DNA of 64,000 bases from Paragonimus skrjabini miyazakii. Lineage: Eukaryota > Platyhelminthes > Trematoda > Plagiorchiida > Troglotrematidae. Shown here piece by piece: positions 1 to 13,870 of this stretch; the stretch's first letter is position 1, and the number at the start of each line of letters is the position of its first letter. The stretch is taken from contig JTDE01000903.1 of assembly GCA_014338405.1 (NCBI GenBank), forward strand, positions 62,001-126,000, in the 5' to 3' direction. Position numbers and translations under genes: made by a program. A model generated the notes under the pieces. The model did no database searches. It was not told the DNA's origin and was given only the letters and a program-made list of their open reading frames with translations.

Positions 1-3000
1 ACCTACTCTGATCCTTCAAAAAATCAGTCGAATTTTCTTTCTGAAGTTTATCTGCGATAACTAATGTGTCATTCCTCTTATAAGCCAATAGCGAACCACG
101 AACATTAGGCAGCGTCAACCAATAATAAATATCGGAACTCCTCACTTAAAGTGAATTGATTTTTATACGGTCACTATAAAATTAAACCATGAAAGTGGGT
201 TTGACGAACACTGTTTCTGTGTGTGTGTGTGTTGGGGATTTCTGCGATGATATTTATCAGTTCACATGTATGATTGTTGTCTCAACAAGATTGTAGTGCA
301 AGACACAAGCAGTACAGATGCACTTTTAAGAGTATATAATCAGCTACCGTAACGAACACAGCTGTCGACGTAGCAATTTGAAGCTGACCAACCGCTACCA
401 CTGTATTCAGAAAGGAGTCAATTGCGAGAAGTATGGACTTCCAAATGATTCGAACCAGTGAGGGAAACAACGTGTCCAGAGGCAGCAAGTGCCCTACCAG
501 CCGACTTACGAAGCTACCTCATAAAACTGTCTGGACCGCGTTATCCACTTTTGAAACGTTGCTCACATTCGGTGCAAAATACGGAAGACCTCTCAGTTCT
601 GTAAACAGTCGGGTGGATTTTAGCAAACGATGAAATTCAAGGAAAAAAACCAAAAATACATGAGCACAACACGGTTTTTACTAGGAAGCATAGTATATCT
701 GTCAACACCTCCGAGGCAGGAGTGCTGCATTCCGAAGTGGACGGTTTCTCCCGACAGCACTTCAAGAGTGGTGGCATCAGAAACTTGTTACAAATACATT
801 TGATGTAAGCTAATTTCAAAAGTGACATTATCAACGGCACCACTCTCACTATCACCTGAATGCGGATTCAGTTCTTTAGTTAATGATTATGTGGATTTAT
901 CATCTACCGATTAATTCACACGTAGAGCGATAATTATCTACAGCGCCAGAACATGGAGATATTTAGAACAAGCTGGAATTCAATGATGTTACTCAATTTA
1001 GTACGATCATTCTAACAGCTGTGGAATATTCAACATTATCAACTGACGAATGTTTGCTTATCATTCCATCATGTATCAATGATGTGACATTTATTCTACA
1101 TCGGTTGACGATAGACTGTTCAAGAGCGCTGTGGTGAAAATGATTTTGAGGAATGTATACCTTACCTGAGAGTATGTAAATAAACGTTATCATAGTTTAA
1201 ATTATTTCGAACAGTATAATCCTATGAATTCTGTTATGTGCAAATTAATTATCTTACTGTTCGCTGTGTCTTCATAATGTTGCGATATGAGCAAACCTCA
1301 CTATAATATTTTCATACTAGGTGACCCTTAAAATGTTTGCCAGGTATTTCAAAATAGCTCTACTTTCAGTCCCAAAACTTACCACACCATTAAGTGTACC
1401 CCTGAAACGTCCGGCGGATTCCGTACGAGACATTGGTACGAGATAGTAAGTGAATCCAAGTATGAAGTTTCTCTGTTACCGGACTAACTTCAAATTCCAG
1501 CTAATAAAGAGCTTGGTGCTTAGTGGATGCATCCGAAACCTAAATTTTTCATAGTCACATTTATACTAATTCATAAATTTTGACTAAAAAATCTGAAAGA
1601 TATATTCTTTTCCAAAAAAGGCGAACTCTTGTTTCTTCTCATTTTCCAACTGTGAATGAAGAGTTTTAGTATTGTGTTCTCGAGAAAGGACACCATGTGT
1701 GTCGTAAACTATTGTGTTACCGCCAGTTTTTGTTGTGAGCAAGTAGTCAATCGGAATTTGATTTTTAATGTTGTCCTCATTGGGGTACTTGGCTAAACCG
1801 CACAAGAATATGGCAACCCTTGGTTCTTGGGTGATATGTCCCCTCGGTACCTTTTGGTTCAGATTGGATAAAGATTATAATAACCCTACCGAATACTGGT
1901 ATATTTCAGTTACATGTGTTAAAAACTACTGTTAAAAAATTCTTACATTGCTAACAAGTATACTTGGTGTCTAGAAGAAGTAATCGAAATATCCCTTTCG
2001 CGAAATTAGCAGGAAATAAGAGGCATGCAATTTTGGATTTAATCTTACAATGGCTAGTTTTCCAATAAAATTTAGGGTCAATAAAAACTCGATGTTTGTT
2101 GCGCAACTGACCTGTGACAGGGAATCGTCGTGCGCAAAAATGCACGCAGTTATACACGTTCAACAAAATACTGGTCAGTTTAATAGGATACAGATCTACA
2201 GACAAACGGATGAAGTCACTTAAACGACGATGATTATGATCAATAGTTGAGAGATTCACTCATAATTAGGTTAATGTGAAGTCACCGTTTGCTGAGGCAA
2301 CTGCAAGGTTCGCACAAATCCCTTTTAAGAACAAATACTCTTATTACGTAATCGAGTAGCAATAGAGTACGTGATAGCTAACATTCGTTGTCTGACCAGA
2401 TTAAGGTGACTAGTCGGAATTTTGTAAAGTTTGCGGAAGGCCTACTTTGGATACATCATGTATAGAATAGCGCCGTGGATTAAATTACCACATATGATAA
2501 AATGATTGTATTTAATTCAGAAAAGTAAGATTGTGTCTGCCAGGACCGACAAGAAAAGCACTCAAGCGGCGTAAAATTATGAAGTAGGTTTCTACGTGTC
2601 CGTCAAATATAACCTGGAAACAGTGAAACCCACGTAGTAACGGCTGGTGGCATCCATTTCAGGATTAGTCTGTCACAGTGACTAAAGCCAAAGGAGGCCT
2701 GTGTATAATCATCACTGCAAGTCGCTTGTATTGAGGTGCTCACACTCTTCATATCCAGTTTAAACCCAGAGAAATCAAACCACGGTACGTCTGAGTGGTG
2801 GTCTTCGTTATCCAGCCGACCAATTCTGGTTAGCCAGTCAGTGTTCTAGTATGAAAGTGAGACCCTTTTCTCTCGGAAATGTAAACTGAGAGATCTCACT
2901 GATGAGTTTTAAGCTAGCTGAAAAGATACTGGACGTAAGAAACGCGATACAATTCAGTTTAGAAATACGCATTAACGCCTTTCATACAGAACAAATAAGA

Positions 3001-3185
3001 ACAACACATTTACTTTTCCTCACAAGCAAACAATGCAATCACCATAAAGGGCACTAACAAAGCTTAACAGAAGAGGGTTGTGTAGGTCTCTCTGAAACGA
3101 GCTTCTGAAAAATGTAGAACGTCGACTAATACACGGTGTAGTGACCGGCGATCGTGTGGCTTCTCTAAGGATCCCGGCTGCAACC
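1..3185. other. Intergenic, no supported gene
   Basis: I see no convincing coding region here. Open frames are all about 100 codons or shorter, overlap on both strands and have no recognisable domain. The only simple repeat of note is a short GT run at 219-232. Confidence 0.6.
219..232. repeat. Short GT microsatellite
   Basis: Seven perfect GT dinucleotides in a row, followed by a G-rich stretch. It is a simple repeat with no further structure. Confidence 0.8.
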
Positions 3186-3285
3186 NNNNNNNNNNNNNNN
3201 NNNNNNNNNNNNNNNNNNNNNNNNNNNNNNNNNNNNNNNNNNNNNNNNNNNNNNNNNNNNNNNNNNNNNNNNNNNNNNNNNNNNN
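3186..3285. other. Assembly gap (100 N)
   Basis: Exactly 100 N, the usual placeholder for a scaffold gap of unknown size. Open frames running through it are not real. Confidence 0.99.
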
Positions 3286-6200
3286 TAGAATTAACAACTT
3301 ATCATATTTCCAAATATTGCTGGAAATATACGGTTTGTTTCCAAACCTAACTGTGTTCTGTAGTTCGATGCCTGTTGGGACTACGTTTCGATTGCTCTTC
3401 AGGAAAGGCGTTTCAAATTGTTAGTGGACGAGGGTATAGCGCGTACCCACTTGTCCACTACAACGGCCACAGTCGTCGTTAAATACGAGTGAAAATCATG
3501 GGTGACAGACATGACGTACTTGCATTTAACTCAATCGCCATATTTTTTATTGACAACATGCTATGATTTCCTTAATGAGTCGCAAACCCGAGATGGTCAA
3601 CCCATTTGCCGTAACACCATACGGTAATGTAGCCATAAAGTTTGACATCTGTGGTTCTTTTTCGTACAGCGTGATTAAATCCACGGCCGCTCAACTGTTG
3701 CTAATCGACCATTTGGACGCCCGTTCGGATCGCATTCCTTCAGACGTTCTGTCCCAAAAGTGTGTCCCCCAGTCAAACAATATCAGTATTACAGTGCGTG
3801 AATAGCATTCTGCTATCGTAGGCTATTGCCGTTGGGACACCGTTCACCTGTTATTAGACTGTCCTACAACAGTTGCTTTGAGATCCAGTCATCAGCCAAC
3901 CCATGGAGATGTCACAGTCAACAAATCTGTTCGCTCGACAATATTATAAAATCTCGTCCACATCTGCTAAGTGAAGTACCTCAGTGTTCGAACTCATATT
4001 TGGCATCCACAGCCCTCTCGTTTTGCAGTTATCCAACAAAGTCCATGATGAGAGCAAACGTTTCAATGGTGGTTTGTGATGCCTGACTGTTATCCAGACA
4101 ATGTCAACAGGTCCATTCAATAGGCCGTCAAAATGCCTGCATCAAGCACTCATCACGTCCGTGATTGCTCGGAGTACTGATGGGGCCGGCGTTGATGTTT
4201 TCGGTCTTCGGTTGCTCACCGAGACTGAAAGTCAGTTTACATATGTTTCATCATCAAAAAGTGACATCATCAGTGCGTAAGATTTTAAGCCTATAAGTTT
4301 GGGCGTTTTTTCTGGTTGACTGTCAGTGAACGGCCGTCTTTATATATAAGGTTGAAATGACCTCTTGACCCTAGATGTGGTCGGCTGCCTTTTGCCTATG
4401 TGGTTTGAACAGAAATCTGGTTATTAGTTGACTTTTTGAACTGAAAGTCAACTGGTTGCATTTTGTATGTTTGCTTCTTTCTGTGAAGTAGTTTCCTTTG
4501 AACTTCCATATAATTGTTTGTTTGCGGTTGATATTTGACCACTGGGTTGATGTGCTCATTCAGTTTTGCTCAGTAGAACTTTGGAATTCGGTCCTGGCTG
4601 CGTTGGCGTCTCTTTGAGATCTCTCATCGCACTGGTTCGTAAATTCGTTCTAACTCAATGTATTTGTCTATCGAGTCGGCTTACGAAAATCAGGCTTCCG
4701 GAAATTCTTTCGCATATTCGGTATTTGCCTGAGCAATAGGTTTTACGGTATTCGAATTAAACGTTTATTAATTTTGGCCCTTGTGATCGAAAATCAGCGA
4801 GAATTGGCCGTTTCACTTCGATAGCTCGTTTGTGTTCCTGAGGTCACGTGAGTCGCAGCGAGTATCATTCAGATCACACGTTAATGTTGGTTTTTTTGTT
4901 CATACCTCCAAGTACTGCAGACGTTAACTTTGAAGTCTCCAGTGTTATTGTTTATTTGGTACTGACGACCCAATATGAAATGCCACCATCTACCAGTGTT
5001 CGTCTTCCAACTGTTTTGTACAAGCTACACTATTGTCAATAAAAGTGTCTGCGTAATCTTTTTTTACCAACTCTCTGACTTTGATTCAAGCTATAGAAGT
5101 GAAAGGTTTTCCTGTTGACTTGAAAACTTGACACCACGTTAGACATAAAATCTGTTGTACATACACATGATGACTGTTGACAGCGGTGAACAGCTGCTAA
5201 CCGATCGGTGATTTCAATGTCATGTTCATTCTTCAAATTACGATCGAGCAAATTGAGCTGAATACAATTTGCACTAAACCACGCTTAGATGCCTGCCTGG
5301 CTGTTGGCATTACGTGACCAAATCTAGTTACTGGTCTCTAAAATACTAAGTGATTCCGTGCCTGCTGAATCATCACGTGCATGTGTAGCACTACCACAAT
5401 CTTTCCGTCTACAGTTCGATTTGATCTAACTGTAGGTTTTTATGGGTTCAAACGATGTAACCAAACCCAAGGCATAGTAACGAACGCGATGAACGTTACG
5501 ACGTCGGTTGTCACCTCAAAGTATAGATCGTCAAGACAGTCGACAGTAGAAAGCTAGCAGCGGTTTTTAACATCACCATTAATACAAATTCCGGAACATA
5601 TGAGGGCGGTTATTGCAAGCGTATTTGCTGTACAGGACAAGAGTACTGTGTATACGCTCTATTGGACGACAAAACTGGATGGGAATAATTAGATCCGCCA
5701 GCTTACCCAGACCTATCTTGAAGGTAAATGTCTTCTGTTTGCGACTCACTGAGTAACTGCGCATGTGTCTGTATACCGGCAAGCTATCCATCCATTTAGA
5801 ACAAATGAAACATATTACTACTAATAATCATGTTTTGTATTTCATTCTTCAGATCGATTTTGTCACGTGTTCAACACCACGTGTTCGGCTGCGATATTTC
5901 GTAACATCTTGTTCTGTAAAATACTGTCCCACTTTTGCACAGTGAGTCCTCTGCTGTGCTCGCTGAACACATGTTGGAGTCATGCTAACTCAAGAGGATC
6001 TCATCGAATTAGGCACTACGACGGAAACTGACCAGACGATTTGTTGAACGTTTTGACTGTACAGCCTGGGTAAATTCAAGCGTTAAAACACAACGCCTTC
6101 ATACCGAAAACAATTATATGTAGTGGTTTTTGTTTCATGACGAAAATACAGGAAAGTATAGGATGGTAGCTGACAGCGGATTTTCATTAAATATCATGAT

Positions 6201-9200
6201 ATGCAAAACAGGGGATATGTGCGGGTATTTGATGTGGATCAATTCGCTTGGTCATCAAATCTCCAGCCTGAATGTGAGTTTTTTAGATCAGCTTGTATTT
6301 TGCACGGTATGTGGAGCATAGTGGGAATTAGTTCATACATAACGTTTACAATTTCATGGATACGAACATACGATGAACAAACGCGTACATTGATAAGTAT
6401 GGCGAGACCTATGAAATATAAAATACAGCAGGTTAGCTAGACTATTAAATCGTGGTCTCGCTCTTGAAAGGGCGTTCAAATTCTCTCAAAACTTAAGATA
6501 TTTACCTTAGCCTCCTGTAACGCCTGATTTTATCCCCCCCCCCTCAAAAATACCAGAAGCATACGGACAGCACATATTCCCGAGTGTGAAGAATGGTTTG
6601 TAAGATCGGTCCTTTTCTGAACAAGGTGGCAGATAGAAGTACAGAGAGGAGTACATCGCGGAATTTACCGGTCTACCAACAGTAGTATGTACTGCGAGTT
6701 TCAGAAGAGGTGGACCTATGAGCAAAAGAAAACTGTCTTTCTTAGTGTAGAAATTTGATGATTACTGTGTTATTTTTATTTCTATCGAACGGAATAATAA
6801 GAAACAAATAGTTATATGTAGAACTCAGTCAGTCGCTAGACCAGTAAAAGGTGAATGACTTGTTGACTTATAGCAAGTATGCGGTGAGGACCTTGTCTTG
6901 TATATGCTAAACCCCTAGCCGATTCATCGAGCTTAACTTTTTCTTTCCATGTTTTACCAATACTGTATGTTCTTTTACAGTTTCTTTTGGTTATTGCGAT
7001 ACACTTCGATCTTTAATTTGTGCACAAAATTCTACTTATCATTGAGAGTTTTCAGAGCAGAAGGATCTCATTACTTTGAACTTTAACTGGAGATTTGTTG
7101 GCAAATCAAAAAATGTTGACTACAGACTACTGTGCTATGTTAGAAGCTTCAGTTAGTATCATGTAATCGCGTTCCTTGGCCAATGCTATATCGATGGAAT
7201 GATTCCAAAGGACATGATTTAATGGATATGAAATACTTGCACTTCGTTTTATCCCTTCAACAACAACACGATAACCCGTTCACGCTGACGAAAAATTCGT
7301 AAGCTGTGAGACGAAAACTTGTTTCAAATCTAATCAATTAACACGACTGTATTAAATTCGAAATAAACCGTTGAATCTGTTGCGTAACGTAGCTTACAAG
7401 GGGGCAAAACTGTTCATAAGGCGTGTATGAACCAAGAATCACAGTTTATAGGAAAGCTTAACTTGTACAGAAATCACTAATAAGTTAAGGGAAATAAGTG
7501 GTGTTCAGGTGAGAAAATGTCCTTGTAAAGTCGGAAACGGACGGGTATAGAAATGCGTTCATTCAAAAGCGGTACAGTTATCGATGTTAATTAAACCGTC
7601 GTTATCAGTCAACAACATACTTTTTGCTCATTCCAGAGAGTTCGGTATTTGCATCACAAGATGAAGACACAACCCGTAAAATTGAGAGGAAAACAAAACT
7701 AGTACATCTGTTATAAGAAACCACATCAAAATAAAGACGGTAAATTGAAAACGATCACGGAGGTAAGGGTAACCATTTATCAATCAGTTGAAGTTTAATT
7801 TAACATTAGACTTCTCACAAGTTAATTAATACAAAATATTAGTAACTGAAAACTACATGTTATGGATAATTATCGGTTGATTAAAAATTCTCTATCCATT
7901 CTTAATGTAATATGGATTTGTTTATTAAATTCGACAACCGACTGAGTTTAAATGCTCACCAAAGCCGTACAAAATAGCAAGATATTATATATAGAAGGCA
8001 GGTGACATTTCGGAAGAAAATTTTTCGAATGTTCACTATCAAACTGACAGTGCATGAACAGTTTTGTTTGACCACTTCCTCGGACCCTCCTACATCCCTA
8101 CCAGAAACTGGTCAACGTCAAACTTATTCTGACATTTGATCGAACTCGACTGCTACAGTGATAGGTCACACAAACCTTTTTCACAAGTACATGTGTATAA
8201 ATTTTCACATATGTATGCACCATTGAAATCATTTTTGTTAGTTCATGTTTCACTGAATGTAAGCGTGGTGTGCAGTCACGGTAAAAAGGTTAACGGGCAA
8301 ACCTAGTCTAAAAAACGACCGAAACTGACTTCCTCTCCGGTGTACTGATTCATAGTAGGTACTTTTAAGTGGGCCTAACATGAAACCATTCTGAAATCAA
8401 TACTGTTCAGTGCTGGGTAAATTTGAAAATGTAACACGTTAAAGAATAAATGGTACCTTAAAAGAAACGTTTACCAAGGATAGCAAACTTATCTGTATGT
8501 CAAGAAAACACAACGACAACGACGTTCAACAACACATGCATGGCAAGATAAATACCCTGAGCGATAAAGGTAAGCTAAATGTAACTGAGGTGATCTTACG
8601 TTTTTTTAAGCAACAAAGTGCCCAACAAAACTGGTTTGCAATAATTAACGTATATTCTAGAAATTGAAAATTAACGTATTCTGAAAATTAGCGTTTGTTC
8701 TAGGGCTTGAACATTCTTTAAATGTGTTCTGTGTATACAGCCTTGATGAAGTATGCTACTGTTGAGTGAGACACCCAAAGAAGCACGTCTGTGGAGTTCA
8801 ACTCATGTATGAGAGCGACATAAATAAAGGCTTTTGTAGTCGTTTTAATAGCACGAAGATAAGGAAAAACAAAGCCAAAACATCAACGAATGTTAAGCGG
8901 CGGCCCTTCAAACATACTGATTACGATTAACCTAAAAAATAGTATTGTGAAGAACGGGGTTAAAGACAACAAATAAATCCTCAAGGCCTGATCCTAAACC
9001 AAAATATCCTTGAATAACAATTGGTGTGTTTGCTGTCGGTCAACTAGGCCACTCACTAGCATTTTGCCAAAGTGCAAAGTTCTCCTACTCCCCCTTCCGC
9101 ACATCATCCCGAGGCTGTAGCCATTTGAGTCGGGTGCTGTGTCAGCCTATAATTTAAGCTCCACTAAAACGTAATCAAACATGATGGCCTGGCTTAAAGC

Positions 9201-11751
9201 TCTAAATGAGTGGAGTTCTGTTTTCGACCAAATGACAGGTTACAAAGGTGAAACTTTAATGTCTTATGGCGTGTCATTTTCAGGTCATAAATGTAACAGT
9301 GCTGAATGGAACTCGACTTTAATGAACATCGATTAACCATTAACATTTAACTCTGAAGACCAGATTTTGTTCAAAATTTGTTGCTACAGATTCATATCAC
9401 TTCTCCCAGATTCAAGGTGAATTAAACGCACCACAATGAGAACTTACTGTTGGAGAAAAGTTTCGTTTCAATAAGTACTGTTTGACATTCGCAGAACAAC
9501 ATAGTTAGCTCAAAAATTAATGAATTGGTGAACGTCGGAAGAGAGTTTAAGGCCATTCCTGGGAAAGGTAGTATTTCCACAGCAAATATGGTTCACAAAA
9601 CGAGACTAGTATGATAAGACATTTTAAAAAAGCAATAATAAAATTGATTGCAGAAGGTATATCACGACCGGTAAATTATAAGGACGGGAAATCTATTTGA
9701 TGAGTACAAAATATCACTGAACGTATGCATTAGGACATGCGGATGAAGTACTCCAACCTTGAACCCCTTCATCGCAAGATCTATTTTGTCCGTCACCGAT
9801 GATTTTCATATGTCCTACAAGCAGCCAGCTCATAGTTTGCTCATGTTGAGAACTTCCGAGATGCTGGAAACAAAATTTGAAATTCAACAGGTTGAGCAAT
9901 ATGTTACGAGTTAGAACTATACATTCTTTGGCCTATGGCGAAACTATCATTCGTAAAAATGTTCATGAAATTTTGCTTTGACATTTTCCGTAACTGAGCG
10001 TTTTGTGATAAATTTTTGAGAAAATTCTTTTCTTAGCTTGTACCAAGGTTAGTATTTCTTCGGGTAGATTGTATTGGTTTCAAGTGAAGAACAGAGTTGG
10101 GAAATCAAATCAAGCAATACTGGCAACCTCTGAAAACCGTACATTCTGCCAGTTCCAGTAGTTCGCCCAATCAGCAATAGAGAAATCAAATGCATTTCGA
10201 TGAGACCCAATTATGAAAATCCTGAGCTTTGACTGGATTCACATCAATACCAGAAACAGCATACTTAAACGTGATAAGTGGTTTACCATCTGGCTCTGTT
10301 GTTTCCGTCACTGTTTATCATCTTATCGAGGATCAGATTTTTATGTCTGAGCGTCTTTCAACTTAACAAATCTACCTTAAAACTTGTTAGTTAAATAAAA
10401 GTTATTTTACCAACGGTTCACTGTGCTTTCATCTCCCGTGAGACTTCAGTCAAAATCAGCTCTCAGAAAATATAACAACTTAAAAACATACCTTGGAAAC
10501 GGCCGATACAATCGGATTACGTTTATCTCGTGTTGCCATGAGCTCACATTTATAGATGAACAAGTTTTCTCTCCTCATGTTGCCAGGAATATTATCTAAT
10601 GTATTTCATCCAGCAGCCACATCTAATGACGTTATCACTGTCCTGGCACTCGGTGGTATTAACTGTCATTTTGCGCGTAATATATTTTATCACAACCAGA
10701 CGAGATAGTTAACGAGAACGTGGCTCGTTGATCATTGATCAGTTGGCATACCGTCCTCAAACGTTTAACTGGCAAGTTCACAAGAAATGACAATATGTAA
10801 TGCTGACGGGATAAGTGTGGAGTTAGTTTTGTTAATGGAGTAGCTCTGCTTTCACTCATATATCTGTTAGGAAATATACAAACTTCTCGTTTATTGAATG
10901 AATCACAGGGTTTGTCGTATGTTTCCTTTCCAGAATTTCTTACGGAAACGAGCCAAATGGGTTGTTTGATAGATTGCTGTTGAATGAAGTGGTCTTTTGG
11001 GAACTGTTACATTCTGAACGATTTCACTAAAGAAAATTATTTCGAAAGCTTCGAAAATGTGATCGGACTTTTGCTGGTATTTTGACAAAACATCATAGGT
11101 GACCGATAACCGCGAATTGACGTCCAAACGTGTAAAGGTTAAGGACATACTATCTCCAAACATCAACTCAGTCTCATTCTTTGAGTCAGATTCTCTAACG
11201 TCAGCGAATATAACTGCATGCTCTAGGTCTGAACACAGTGTTAACCATCTGGATTACATCAAGGGAAGTGTATGATACAGTATCCAAGATCTCGTTACGG
11301 CATCGTTAAAAAGTAGTCATCAGCTTAGTTGTTAATCGCATGTTTTCTTTTGCCGTTTTGAAGAAAGACCAGCCACCACACTAATTCACTTCCATTTGTT
11401 GGGTTGTATGAACCGGACGAATCTATTGTCATCGTAATTGAATGGAGGTGCGTAGCTGATATTTTATGTCCGCTTCCGAACCTACAAAACCATCTAAACT
11501 TTGCCTGCCAAATTAATCACTTGAGTTCCACTTCCATAAGATTTATAGTCTAACAAAACGTCAACGTGTCTCATGCACATTTGAAAATAATGGCCGGGGA
11601 TTTAAATTGCAATAAATTTGTCCGCGTGTGTTGCAGGTCTACGGCCGTTGTTTTAGGTTGAGTAACCGCTCATTGGGAATGAACAAACACTGTTCGCGTG
11701 ATGCAAGCTGAATACCGACCATTCGTCCAAACATTTCTAACGCATATTTAA
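3286..11751. other. Intergenic, possible decayed repeats
   Basis: No gene is supported. At 3563-4090 the sequence is richer in G+C, with overlapping open frames of about 80 codons that match nothing I recognise. On the minus strand the same block gives a single reading frame broken by many stops, which would fit an old retroelement but is not diagnostic. A run of ten C lies at 6534-6543. From about 7 to 11.7 kb I see only A+T-rich sequence with scattered stops in all frames. Confidence 0.45.
3375..3410 (-). ncRNA. Possible PLE-type small hammerhead core
   Basis: On the minus strand CUGAAGA (3396-3402) is followed by six bases GCAAUC and then GAAAC plus GUA. This is the order and spacing of the two conserved hammerhead core segments, with an NUH cleavage triplet. 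The six-base segment could form only a one-pair stem II, and stem I pairing is poor. No PLE coding remnant was seen next to it. It resembles the minimal hammerheads known from Penelope-like elements, but a chance match is quite possible. Confidence 0.22.
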
Positions 11752-12501
11752 GCTCAATCTTCATTGATTTTCACTACCGAGCATGATTCCGTAGAACTGA
11801 GTGAGTTCACCGAGAGCAAAAAATCAGTTGGCTGTCGTTTAATAGTCGGAATGTTGAGTTGCGATTCTACTTCGGAACCTTGGATGAAAGATAAGGTTCT
11901 TCCCATAGCCCACAGTGGTGAGAGTTCAGTTCCTGCTACGAGCTACAGTCATTTGTACACAGAGAAACTGTTTGATCCCCACCGAGCAGGCTGTCAATTG
12001 TTGGATCTAAGCAGTGTTAATTGCGGAATATTAACCCCAAATATGGGACTGCTGACAATTCCGAAGCCATGTGAACGAATAAGGATAACATTCGGTAGCG
12101 ACCATATTATAGTGGTTGAATGAACGATAAATATAAAAAGAAACACACCACCTTTCATAGAATGTTACTCAAACCAAAATGCTTTTTGACGTGCATGAAA
12201 CTTGCCTTGTTATGTTGCCAATTTTCGCCCGCACACAATAATTTTTGAATTACCATGCGCACGTCTAAATGGACGTTCAGAGGACGCGCTTGTGCCAAGT
12301 CACCTAAACAACTCAGAATACTACCGAATTCGTAGTGATCTTTTATCGAATGTCAGTCAGCCATCGGTTGTCACTGTATTACGCCACTGTTACGCTAGTG
12401 TAGCAGTAACGACAACAAACAGCGCCCCATTCCGCAGTAGTACGTCAAGTACTGTGGAGTACTGTCGATTACTTGCGAGAACAAACTTGAAGCGTGAATA
12501 G
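11752..12501 (+). pseudogene. Decayed coding-like region, unrecognised
   Basis: One plus-strand frame is open from 11752 to a TGA at 12121-12123. The same frame, after two more TGA codons near 12190, is open again from 12202 to a TAG at 12499-12501. About 120 and 100 codons thus share a frame within 750 bp, and their codon choice looks more protein-like than the surroundings. I recognise no domain. The first part ends with a mixed hydrophobic/charged segment and the second is rich in Ser, Thr and Asn. It may be a terminal exon plus 3' sequence, or an old retroelement or gene relic. A possible 3' splice site (tttaag) lies at the left edge. Confidence 0.25.
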
Positions 12502-13539
12502 GAAGGTTGATCTATAAATCGTTTAGGAAAGATTATGACCTTGTGTCACGACAGAACCAGGTGACTATTCCTACCGAGGTGATGATAGGCTGATAGCAAA
12601 CTAGAAGACAACAAAATCCGTGTTGACCAGTATACTGATCGAAATTGGCTATGACGATTAAACCACAGTGCACTAAATCTGGGGTGGTATTATAAACAGT
12701 AGACAGGGTCATGTGAGCGTAGAACGAAACTCTCAACCACAGAAGTACTGTAGTTTGTGACAAAGCTTGTGTAAAGTTTTCAGGTTCGGTTAGGAATGTA
12801 CAATATACATTATACTATTAATGTCCGAATAAGAAAAGAACAATTTGAGTCTTGGAGAATCATCCTACAACAGCGCACCGATGTCATATCGTAGTCATGG
12901 TTCGATAACTATCAGGCTAACTCTAGCTTGTCTTTGTGTTTCTTGATCGAGTATTACGTAAGCACTTCTCGAAATCAAATGCTGTCTGCTATATCAACCA
13001 TGTGCTTGCTGCAAAAAGGCACGATAAAATTCACTTTTAAAACACTGTAGATATTGATTAGGAGTGGAATGAACAGCACATGTGGCATGCTGTTCAAAGG
13101 GAACGAGTTTCGAAACTCCGCTGCAAAAGCAGAAAAGCAGTTTGCAGCCAGTGAGTTAATGGATAAACCTGCATGCTTTAGGTAGTTGAATAATAAACCA
13201 ATGCATATTCTCGTCAAAATTACTCACAAGCAATTGTTTTAGGAAGTTTCGGTAAAATGTGTTACTTCCGTAACAACTTTGACTGGGATATCAGATACCG
13301 ATCAGAGTTTAGAAATTCATTAATGAGTAGTTCGAACGAGAGTGAGTCTCTAGTTTTGAATACAGTTCTGAAATGAAATTGATTGAAAAATCCGTTTCTG
13401 TACAAAAAGCAGATCCAATTTACTTTCAATTAAGCCAATGAGAATCCACACCAGGCAGATTGAACTTCACAGTAAATGTCACAAACGAACTATATTATTT
13501 ACTGATAAATAGACTGAGAATAACGCAACATTATGAGCA
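12502..13539. other. Intergenic, nothing recognised
   Basis: Short open frames only, on both strands, none with a recognisable motif. No repeat or RNA gene was seen. Confidence 0.55.
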
Positions 13540-13545
13540 AATTGT

Positions 13546-13597
13546 AATACTCTACGTTTCAACCACCTCGGGTGGTCTTCCTCAGGGGTGTTGTAAT
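13546..13597 (-). ncRNA. PLE-associated hammerhead ribozyme motif
   Basis: On the minus strand CUGAGGA (13579-13585) is followed by a strong stem II and then GAAAC (13556-13560) with a GUA cleavage triplet at 13553-13555. Stem II is ACCACC against GGUGGU plus a G-U pair, with loop CGA. One extra A sits between the first core segment and stem II. Stem III is the minimal self-complementary ACGU, the form known in small PLE hammerheads that act as dimers. Stem I on either side pairs at about five of seven positions. It lies just downstream of the PLE endonuclease remnant on the same strand. Activity is uncertain because of the bulged A and weak stem I. Confidence 0.55.
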
Positions 13598-13870
13598 CGA
13601 AATCACACTGGCAAAGGAACAAAGGTCACATGGGATTTACCGTGGTTAGATCAATCTGCGCTGCATCTGAATTGACTGGTTTAGTCCTTCACCTATCAAG
13701 TGGGGGTGGGACTGATGCAGATAAGACGCGTCTGTGCCTGGTGTGGCTAATCCATCCGCGCCACGCTGCAGATAGGGGTTTGCTATCATTGCGACTAACA
13801 CAAGCGTGTTGTGTGTAAATGGTGAGAGCGTCAGTGCAACAGCGCTCCGCATGGGAAGGTAGACCTCCAT

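Noticed and set aside
440..460. B-box-like sequence on the minus strand (GGTTCGAATCA)
   Set aside because: The flanks do not pair into a T arm and no A-box lies at tRNA distance.
2896..2920. Perfect CTGATGA followed by GAAAA, like a hammerhead core
   Set aside because: The spacer cannot form a stem II ending at the core, GAAA is not followed by a pairable stem III, and no cleavage triplet is in place.
4230..4270. Minus-strand CUGAUGA and GAAAC 17 bases apart
   Set aside because: A short helix can be drawn but in the wrong register, and stem I does not form.
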